A stretch of DNA of 10,011 nt from Treponema sp. Its GTDB lineage: Bacteria > Spirochaetota > Spirochaetia > Treponematales > Breznakiellaceae. The notes beneath the pieces are model-generated. The model had not been told where the DNA came from and ran no database searches. It was given only the letters and a program-made list of their open reading frames with translations. Made by a program: the position numbers and the translations under genes. Within the stretch, counting starts at the first letter, position 1, and each line of letters opens with the position of its first letter. The stretch covers positions 1 through 10,011 of the forward strand of contig JAISTO010000196.1 of assembly GCA_031272575.1 (NCBI GenBank). The letters run 5' to 3'. Shown piece after piece: positions 1-4,338 of the stretch.

Positions 1-182
1 GATTTTCACCAAATTAAAGACACGATTAGTAATAAAAAATCTGTGGATACATTTTGAGCCCCCTCCGAAAAGTCAGCAATTAAGTAAGTAAACGCGAATT
101 AAGGGAAGACCACGGACGACACGGCAATGTATTACCGCGGCTGCACGGATTTTCGATTCGATTGTCCGTGTGATCTTATCGG
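1..182. other. Gene-free, AT-rich flank with degenerate CACGGA-type repeats
   Basis: I see no plausible gene here. The first ~110 bases are clearly richer in A+T than the rest of the window. From about 111 to 170 the motif CACGG(A) recurs (111-116, 120-124, 144-149), and its reverse complement TCCGTG lies at 165-170. CACGGAC at 111-117 is the exact reverse complement of GTCCGTG at 164-170, so the stretch could fold into a hairpin downstream of the toxin gene. It resembles the CACGGATTACACGGAT class of intergenic repeats found in many bacterial genomes, in a worn form. No T-tract follows, so I do not call a terminator. Bases 129-144 also match a universally conserved 16S rRNA segment; see findings. 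Confidence 0.4.
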
Positions 183-614
183 TCAGCCGATTCGCCATTC
201 CTTCGCAATCTCCGAGGGGCTTGCTATGCTAAACCGTGACGGAGCGGCTTTGCCCCGAAGATTCCCATTCGGATAATGCCGCTTGTTGCCGGTTATTAAA
301 ACCGCGCCGGCGGTTTTTGCGGTTTCGTAAAACTTTCGATCCGCTTCATCGGTGAAGGGAACAGCACTCGGCAGAGCGGTGATTGAAATCCCATACCGTT
401 CTATTTCGCGCAGCAACAACGCGGTTTTTTCACCTGAAAACTTGAATTTTGGCCGGTTAAGCACATCCCGGTATTCCTTTAGGCAGCGGAAATCGTAACA
501 GGGAATTAACAATCCCAGAGGCATAAGTGAAATAATTCTCGCGGGAGTTCCCAACGGATTCCAGAGTGCTGACACAAGAACATTGGTATCCAACACCGCT
601 TTTTTTACCGGCAT
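183..614 (-). CDS. PIN-domain toxin of a type II toxin-antitoxin system
   Basis: This encodes a 143-residue protein of the 'putative toxin-antitoxin system toxin component, PIN family' (COG1569-like). PIN toxins are Mg2+-dependent ribonucleases that cut RNA in the cytoplasm when the antitoxin is lost; the target here is unknown. Visible signatures are the N-terminal VLDTNVLVSAL with the first catalytic Asp at residue 9, then EYRDVLNRPKF with the conserved Glu at 47. A second acidic cluster, TDEADRKF (Asp89, Asp92), is followed by the closing ITGNKRHYP (residues 107-115). All expected acidic positions are present, so the enzyme looks intact. The ATG overlaps the last 10 bases of the antitoxin gene, with an AAGG-type ribosome site about 10 bases upstream, which fits translational coupling. 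It is transcribed from the antitoxin promoter. The family call is firm; the activity is inferred. Confidence 0.88.
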   Translation of the reverse strand: MPVKKAVLDTNVLVSALWNPLGTPARIISLMPLGLLIPCYDFRCLKEYRDVLNRPKFKFSGEKTALLLREIERYGISITALPSAVPFTDEADRKFYETAKTAGAVLITGNKRHYPNGNLRGKAAPSRFSIASPSEIAKEWRIG

Positions 615-901
615 CGAGATTTCGCCTTGCTTTTTTTTCGGGCGGCCTGGATCTCGGCTTCGATTTCCTCGTCCGAGAGCGGGCCGCGCTGTTCAGCCTC
701 CTCCCAGATGCTGTTGAGCAGCCGCATACATCGGGCCTGGCGTATCATCGCCGCGGTCTCGTCAAAGCCCTGTGCGTTAACGCTGATCATAATGGCCGTG
801 GGCCTGCCATTGTTTGTAATGACGACTTCGCCCTCTTTATCGAGTTTTTTCCACACACCTTTAGATGACGTGGAAAGTTCCCGGACGGACAAATATTCCA
901 T
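605..901 (-). CDS. Phd/YefM-family antitoxin
   Basis: This 98-residue protein is the first gene of the minus-strand toxin-antitoxin operon. Residues 1-45 fit the Phd/YefM fold: an N-terminal SVRELSTSSKGVWKKL segment, then EVVITNNGRPTAIMI, where the 'I-T-N-N-G-R-P-T-A' strand-turn-strand is characteristic. In this family that region dimerises and binds operator DNA. The C-terminal half (about 50-98) is charged and probably disordered until it wraps the toxin; it ends in a Lys/Arg-rich tail. The start ATG follows GGAG (in ATAGGAGATACT) at good spacing, so I trust it. The gene overlaps the PIN toxin by 10 bases. Autoregulation is likely, because inverted repeats fill the promoter just upstream. 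The next gene is convergent neither in strand nor in function, so this is a self-contained module, plausibly acquired. Confidence 0.85.
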   Translation of the reverse strand: MEYLSVRELSTSSKGVWKKLDKEGEVVITNNGRPTAIMISVNAQGFDETAAMIRQARCMRLLNSIWEEAEQRGPLSDEEIEAEIQAARKKSKAKSRCR

Positions 902-910
902 AGTATCTCC

Positions 911-950
911 TATCAGATGATAATATAGCGTATTATCAGATAATTGTCAA
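911..950 (-). promoter_or_regulatory. Sigma70-type promoter and probable autoregulatory operator of the toxin-antitoxin operon
   Basis: On the minus strand the -35 is a perfect TTGACA (945-950). After exactly 17 bases comes the -10 TATATT (922-927, five of six consensus bases). Transcription should start near 915, giving a leader of about 14 bases. Symmetrical DNA fills the promoter. ATTATC-A-GATAAT (932-944) lies entirely in the -35/-10 spacer. GATAATA (919-925) pairs with TATTATC (931-937) across the -10. TATC...GATA (911-922) lies over the start site. These four half-sites of the form GATAAT/ATTATC are what one expects for cooperative binding of a Phd/YefM antitoxin or antitoxin-toxin complex. 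The promoter and repeats are seen directly; the identity of the binding protein is inferred. Confidence 0.8.
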
Positions 951-968
951 GCACTTCATTTTTCCCGG

Positions 969-1021
969 CCGTCACCCGCCCCTTTGGGGACAGATTCCGC
1001 GGTCAAGCCGCGGAATGACGG
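969..1021. repeat. Palindromic intergenic repeat, copy A
   Basis: The core is a perfect 9-base inverted repeat, ATTCCGCGG (994-1002) and CCGCGGAAT (1008-1016), around TCAAG. The outer edges CCGTCA (969-974) and TGACGG (1016-1021) are also inverted repeats. Bases 992-1021 are identical over 30 bases to copy B at 2794-2823. A partial third copy, CCGCGGAATGACGG (1033-1046), follows after a run of nine G. Read on the minus strand the element gives the spurious peptide 'VIPRLDRGI', familiar from many genomes as a sign of a dispersed intergenic repeat. It lies just beyond the stop of the minus-strand outer-membrane gene and could form a 3' hairpin for it, although no T-tract follows. Confidence 0.8.
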
Positions 1022-1075
1022 GGGGGGGCAAACCGCGGAATGACGGGAAATCCTCTATGCGTTTATCGTGCTCCC

Positions 1076-2632
1076 CTACTTCTCCCAACTGCACGAGACC
1101 GTGCAGGAAAAGTCCTTCGCTTCCGTGGAGGGGAGTTTGTCGGCGCTGAGATTCACGGAAACGCGGAAGGGGCGTTTGCGGAACGCGCCGTAGAGGGAGG
1201 CGGTCCAGAGGGGGGACTTTTCGGGAGCGAGGGTGCAGGCGGCTTTTGTTTTCACCTGGAAGGGGCCGGGGTATGCGTAGAGTTCGGCGGCGAGTTTCGC
1301 GCTGCTCATACCCACCAGACCAGAGTCCCCGCCGCTGAAAAGGGGGACGGGGAAGGGCTGGGGCAGGTGATCCGCGCGGGACTTCAGGGTGAGGCCGGCG
1401 GAGAGCGCGGTACCGAAGGGGCCTATGTTGAAGGCAGCAAGGGCATCGTACGAATCGAGGATGGCGTTGAGGTCCCGCGCGTCCCGGTCGGCACTGAGTG
1501 TGACGCGGCTCGGATGAGGTATCCAGGCCGCGGCGGCGGAAAGCGGGAGTTTCTTCGCGCTTTGCGCTTGAAAGCGCCAGTACAGGGAGGCGCTGCTTTG
1601 GTTCGGCTTTGCGTCCCATGCGGCCCCCCGCAGGGTGCCGCTTACCCGGAAGAGGCTCGACCGCTTGCCCCGGCGCTCCGCTTTGACCGCCAGCCGCCCC
1701 CCGGCGCCGGGCGCGGCGCCGTCGCGGCCCACGTAGCGGCTCGTCGCCGCGTCCGCCGCGAGCGAGACCCGCCATGCGGCCAGGTTCGCGCTGAGCCCCG
1801 CGTTGACGTAAACGCCCCGGCCGAACGCGAAGGCCTCCGAAAAGGCCGCGTCCGCCGCGAGACTCCCCCAGGGCGCCGCCGCGCTGAGGCTGCACGCGAG
1901 GAGGTCGAAGTCCCGCTCCGGGAGCGGCGGCTTTTCGCTGAACCAGGCCGTCGCCTGCCGCGGCGGAAGTTTCCACCCGGTATAAAAACCCTCGGCATTA
2001 ACGGTGATGGTATCCGTCCAGCGGGTCCTCAGGCCGGCCCCGTACGCGCCCGCCAGGGTGTCCATATCCAGGCTGGCGTAGGCGAAGCCCTCCAGGTCCG
2101 GCAGCCGCGCGTGGTAATCCGAGAGCGCGAAGACCGGCGTGCCCGCATAGAGATACCCCTCGTTTTTCACCGATGCCGTGGGCTCGGTGCGCATATCCCG
2201 CAGCGAGGGGGCATGGTTTTCCGCGAAGGGAGCTGCCTTCTGCCAGACATTGCGGATGCGGGCCCCCAGGCCGTACTCCTCGAGGGGGCCGAAGAGGAGC
2301 CGCGAGCCCCAGGGCTTGTAGTAGAGGCCCCCCGCCGCCCCAAGCGCGCCCGTCTTGAACGCGTCCATGCTCTCCGCGTCCTGAGGCAGGTTCCGGCGGT
2401 CCAGCGCCTCCGCGCGAAGGCGCAAGCCCTCCCAGCCCGCAAGCCCCGCAAGCGGCTCGAGGCGCAGGTCAAGCCGGTTTGAGAGGAGCCCCCCCCGGTC
2501 AGTCCCCTTCGCAAAAAGGGCCGAGCCCTTCCAGAACAGGTCCCAGCGCGGCTGCCACCCGTCCTCCGCCAGGGCCTGCACGGCACATACCGCGAGGCCG
2601 AGTATCATCATCATCCTGATTTTATTTTTCAT
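1076..2632 (-). CDS. Secreted, probable outer-membrane beta-barrel protein of unknown function
   Basis: I do not recognise a named family. The 518-residue product starts with a clear signal peptide: MKNKIR basic start, hydrophobic core about residues 9-18, and probable signal peptidase I cleavage after VQALA (residue 22) before EDGW. Cys16 sits in the core, but the preceding Val argues against a lipobox. The mature part has alternating polar/hydrophobic stretches, many aromatic residues, frequent Ala-Ala-Asp-Ala motifs and no other membrane helix. It ends in a possible closing strand, DFSCTVSCSW, two residues before the C-terminus. This fits a beta-barrel or beta-rich surface protein. The ATG at 2632 has only a weak AGGG close by; the Met cluster at residues 7-9, with AGG just ahead, is an alternative start. 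Long ORFs in other frames reflect high GC. Coding on this strand is supported by the signal peptide. Confidence 0.75.
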   Translation of the reverse strand: MKNKIRMMMILGLAVCAVQALAEDGWQPRWDLFWKGSALFAKGTDRGGLLSNRLDLRLEPLAGLAGWEGLRLRAEALDRRNLPQDAESMDAFKTGALGAAGGLYYKPWGSRLLFGPLEEYGLGARIRNVWQKAAPFAENHAPSLRDMRTEPTASVKNEGYLYAGTPVFALSDYHARLPDLEGFAYASLDMDTLAGAYGAGLRTRWTDTITVNAEGFYTGWKLPPRQATAWFSEKPPLPERDFDLLACSLSAAAPWGSLAADAAFSEAFAFGRGVYVNAGLSANLAAWRVSLAADAATSRYVGRDGAAPGAGGRLAVKAERRGKRSSLFRVSGTLRGAAWDAKPNQSSASLYWRFQAQSAKKLPLSAAAAWIPHPSRVTLSADRDARDLNAILDSYDALAAFNIGPFGTALSAGLTLKSRADHLPQPFPVPLFSGGDSGLVGMSSAKLAAELYAYPGPFQVKTKAACTLAPEKSPLWTASLYGAFRKRPFRVSVNLSADKLPSTEAKDFSCTVSCSWEK

Positions 2633-2712
2633 ACCCTGTATACGGCTTCCGCGTACACTTTTTTGTCACTTTCAGAAAAAAAATGATGAAAAAAGAATTA
2701 TTCCATAGCATT

Positions 2713-2734
2713 CCTAAACTTTGCGGAGTTTAGG
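2713..2734. repeat. Perfect 8-base inverted repeat (hairpin)
   Basis: CCTAAACT (2713-2720) and AGTTTAGG (2727-2734) are perfect reverse complements around TTGCGG. Directly next to it, GCCCG (2734-2738) and CGGGC (2746-2750) form a second short stem, followed by TTTCTCT. The two stems abut and lead into palindromic repeat copy B, so they are probably parts of one composite intergenic element. The T-rich end is too weak for a confident terminator call. Confidence 0.55.
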
Positions 2735-2757
2735 CCCGTCATTGCCGGGCTTTCTCT

Positions 2758-2823
2758 CCGTCAGAGGGGGAAAATGCCGCGCTTGTGGCGAGTAGATTCC
2801 GCGGTCAAGCCGCGGAATGACGG
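2758..2823. repeat. Palindromic intergenic repeat, copy B
   Basis: The same palindrome as copy A occurs here: ATTCCGCGG (2796-2804), TCAAG, CCGCGGAAT (2810-2818). The 30 bases 2794-2823 are identical to 992-1021 and in the same orientation. CCGTCA at 2758-2763 and TGACGG at 2818-2823 mark similar outer edges, while the DNA between CCGTCA and the core differs from copy A. The copy lies in the divergent spacer upstream of the outer-membrane gene, so copies A and B bracket that gene. Confidence 0.8.
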
Positions 2824-2831
2824 AGGGCATT

Positions 2832-2858
2832 GTCACTTCGTGCCGGTCACTTCGTGCC
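2832..2858. repeat. Two tandem copies of a 13-base repeat
   Basis: GTCACTTCGTGCC occurs at 2832-2844 and again at 2846-2858, one base apart, giving a 14-base period. The second copy abuts the TTGACA of the radical SAM gene promoter. It could be repeat expansion at the edge of the adjacent palindromic element, or a tandem binding site. I cannot tell which from one sequence. Confidence 0.7.
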
Positions 2859-2890
2859 TTGACAAAGTCATCCTGCTGCGGTTTTATAAC
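2859..2890 (+). promoter_or_regulatory. Promoter of the radical SAM gene, probably giving a leaderless mRNA
   Basis: A perfect -35 TTGACA lies at 2859-2864. The AT-rich block TTTTATAAC (2882-2890) provides the -10: TTTATA at 2883-2888 has 18-base spacing, and TTTTAT one base earlier has 17. Start of transcription would fall at about 2894-2895, on the ATG itself. The -35 is convincing; the exact -10 hexamer is uncertain. Confidence 0.55.
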
Positions 2891-2894
2891 ATAA

Positions 2895-3707
2895 ATGATA
2901 GTTCGTGAAATTGAGGCGCGAAGCCTCGTTACCAAAACGCGGGTGCCCGCGGCCGATTACTGCATCAATCCGTATATCGGCTGCCCGCACCGGTGCGTGT
3001 ACTGTTACGCCGAGTTTATGAAACGTTTCACCGGACACAGTGAACCCTGGGGCGAATTTGTCGATGTGAAGCACTGCGCAAAAAAAATCAACGCCGCGGT
3101 ATATGCGGGCCGCAGCGTCGTGTTCAGCACCACTACGGACGCTTATAACCCGTTGGAAAAACAGTACGGCGTTACGCGGGAGGCGCTGTCCGCGTTTGCC
3201 GGCTCGAAGGTCCGCGTGTCTGTGCTGACAAAATCCGATCTCGTGCTGCGTGACATCGACATTCTGAAAAAGTGCGCGGATGCGGAGGTTGGGTTTTCGA
3301 TGGCCACTGTGGACGACGCCTTCCGCAAGAAAATCGAACCGGGCGCGCCATCCATCGCAAAACGGGTGAACGCGCTGCGCGTACTGCGGGAGGAAGGCAT
3401 TAAGTGCCATGTCTTCGTGTCGCCGATTTTCCCGGAAATAACCGACTACAAAGCCATCATCGACATGTGCGCCCCCTACACCAGCGAGTTTCACTTCGAG
3501 AACCTCAACCTGCGCGGCTCGTTCCGCCCGCGCGTCCTCGATCTCGTGGCCCGCGTGGACCGCCGGCTGCTCCCCTTTTACGATGACATCTACCGTCTGC
3601 GGATAGGCGTGTACTGGGACGCGCTCGAAAAGGAAATCATCGCCTGCTGCGCGGAGCGCGGCCTCAAGTGCGTGTCATACTTTTACCACGAGCGCATACG
3701 GAAGTAA
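2895..3707 (+). CDS. SPL-like radical SAM protein
   Basis: This 270-residue protein belongs to the radical SAM family related to spore photoproduct lyase (SplB/Rv2578c-like). The 4Fe-4S and S-adenosylmethionine site is CPHRCVYC, with Cys30, Cys34 and Cys37 in the CxxxCxxC pattern, inside the typical context INPYIGCPHRCVYCYA. Family landmarks continue with FMKRFTGH...WGEFVDVK, STTTDAYNPLE (about 78-88), VSVLTKSDLVLRDIDIL, VGFSMATVDD and the IKCHVFVSPIFPEITDY strand. The length suits the short, stand-alone branch. The substrate is unknown; true spore photoproduct repair is unlikely if this is a spirochaete, which forms no spores. An in-frame TAA lies immediately before the ATG at 2895 and no Shine-Dalgarno is visible. 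The next in-frame GTG is at codon 17, close to the iron-sulfur motif, so this ATG is the only sensible start. It is monocistronic and diverges from the outer-membrane gene. Confidence 0.88.
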   Translation: MIVREIEARSLVTKTRVPAADYCINPYIGCPHRCVYCYAEFMKRFTGHSEPWGEFVDVKHCAKKINAAVYAGRSVVFSTTTDAYNPLEKQYGVTREALSAFAGSKVRVSVLTKSDLVLRDIDILKKCADAEVGFSMATVDDAFRKKIEPGAPSIAKRVNALRVLREEGIKCHVFVSPIFPEITDYKAIIDMCAPYTSEFHFENLNLRGSFRPRVLDLVARVDRRLLPFYDDIYRLRIGVYWDALEKEIIACCAERGLKCVSYFYHERIRK

Positions 3708-3739
3708 CGCCGTACGCGGGGCACAGGGGGGCTACCCTC

Positions 3740-3768
3740 TTGACAAAAATTCACACTTTTGCCATACT
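3740..3768 (+). promoter_or_regulatory. Promoter of the rimP-nusA-infB-rbfA operon
   Basis: A perfect -35 TTGACA (3740-3745), 17 bases, then CATACT (3763-3768) as -10. A TG dinucleotide at 3760-3761 makes it an extended -10, which would compensate for the two mismatches in the hexamer. Transcription should start near 3775, leaving a leader of about 60 bases. TATTAT (3769-3774) just downstream is a better -10 by sequence but would be 23 bases from the -35. A small palindrome, TAGAC-A-GTCTA (3774-3784), covers the predicted start. Confidence 0.65.
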
Positions 3769-3798
3769 TATTATAGACAGTCTAGCGTTGTGGAAAAA

Positions 3799-3823
3799 GG
3801 CCGTCTATGACGGCCTTTTTTTT
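3799..3823 (+). terminator. Intrinsic terminator in the rimP operon leader (possible attenuator)
   Basis: GGCCGTC (3799-3805) and GACGGCC (3809-3815) form a perfect 7-base-pair stem with loop TAT, followed by eight T (3816-3823). Five A before the stem can extend it by pairing with the T-run. It is a textbook rho-independent terminator. It lies about 90 bases after the radical SAM stop codon and could end that transcript. It also lies downstream of the operon promoter and only 11 bases before the rimP ATG, so transcripts from that promoter must pass it. The Shine-Dalgarno AAGGA (3824-3828) begins right after the T-run. Confidence 0.88.
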
Positions 3824-3834
3824 AAGGAAAGCGA

Positions 3835-4338
3835 ATGAAGTACACGCCCCGAAATGGACGGGACGATGCGCTGGCGGAAACCCTCGAGCCTGTGCTGAAA
3901 GGTTTGGGCCTGTGTCTTGTCGAGGCAACGGCCTCGCGGCACAAGGGCGGGTGTCAGGTAAGGTTGATTCTTACCAAGCCGGACGGGATAGGCACGGAGG
4001 AGTGCTCCCGCGCCCACAAAGCGGTCGTGCCGCGCCTCGAACTGCTCCTCGAAACCCGCGGCTTCTCGCTCGAGGTGTCCTCGCCGGGCATAGCGCGGCA
4101 GATAAAGGACGCGTCCGAGTTTGCCTGCTTTACGGGCCGGGGGCTGCGGTGCTTCGTTACGGATCAGGCTGGCTGGATTGCCGGAACCATTCTCGCTGCG
4201 GACGAGAAGGCCGTCACCCTTGAAGGAGAAGGGGGGCAGGTGACTCTCGCTTACGAGCGCATAGGCAAGGCACGGCTCGATGCGGAGTATGACCGCGCGG
4301 ACCATACAAAGCAAGGAGGAGAAAAAAGTGGCCATTGA
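3835..4338 (+). CDS. rimP: Ribosome maturation factor RimP
   Basis: RimP binds the free 30S subunit in the cytoplasm and helps its late assembly. The 167-residue product is slightly longer than the usual ~150. The N-terminal alpha/beta domain covers about 10-88: ETLEPVLKGLGLCLVEATASRHKGG, then QVRLILTKPDG, then the hallmark LEVSSPGI at 79-86. A C-terminal SH3-like barrel follows (about 92-152; FTGRGLRCFVTD, GWIAGTILAADEKAVTLEG, ERIGKARL). The start is supported by AAGGA at 3824-3828, six bases upstream of the ATG. It is first in the operon, and its last 11 bases overlap the GTG start of nusA, the arrangement found in many bacteria. The tail after residue 152 (EYDRADHTKQGGEKSGH) is translated from the nusA ribosome-binding site and is probably unstructured. 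Confidence 0.95.
   Translation: MKYTPRNGRDDALAETLEPVLKGLGLCLVEATASRHKGGCQVRLILTKPDGIGTEECSRAHKAVVPRLELLLETRGFSLEVSSPGIARQIKDASEFACFTGRGLRCFVTDQAGWIAGTILAADEKAVTLEGEGGQVTLAYERIGKARLDAEYDRADHTKQGGEKSGH
4313..4319 (+). promoter_or_regulatory. Shine-Dalgarno that fixes the nusA start
   Basis: AAGGAGG, a near-perfect anti-16S complement, lies 8 bases before the GTG at 4328. It decides the start against the upstream in-frame ATG at 4280, which lies deep inside rimP without a ribosome site, and against ATG 4340, which would be 20 bases away. Confidence 0.85.

Noticed and set aside
129..144. A 16S rRNA gene fragment annotated as rRNA
   Set aside because: Only 16 bases match exactly; neither flank aligns with 16S, so no rRNA feature is supported.
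1040..2482. 480-codon open frame on the plus strand, opposite the outer-membrane gene
   Set aside because: It lies antisense to a gene with a clear signal peptide, is rich in Arg/Gly/Pro as expected of a GC-rich shadow frame, and has no recognisable domain. The 334-codon minus-strand frame at 972-1976 is rejected for the same reasons.
2640..2670. Minus-strand GTGACA...TATACA as promoter of the outer-membrane gene
   Set aside because: The spacing is about 21 bases and the supposed -10 lies only a few bases from the ATG; I could not define a convincing promoter for that gene.
2683..2733. Small plus-strand ORF (MMKKELFHSIPKLCGV) that could be a leader peptide
   Set aside because: It has no Shine-Dalgarno, its end is made of the 8-bp hairpin repeat, and nothing links it to the radical SAM gene 160 bases further on.
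2714..2935. 73-codon minus-strand frame containing 'SVIPRLDRGI'
   Set aside because: This is translation of the palindromic intergenic repeat, a well-known false ORF; it also overlaps the promoter and start of the radical SAM gene.
2868..3494. 208-codon minus-strand frame opposite the radical SAM gene
   Set aside because: The plus strand carries an unmistakable CxxxCxxC radical SAM protein; the opposite frame has no family resemblance.
4280..4327. Upstream in-frame ATG for nusA
   Set aside because: It lies within rimP without a ribosome site, whereas GTG 4328 has AAGGAGG at 8 bases and gives a normal NusA N-terminus.
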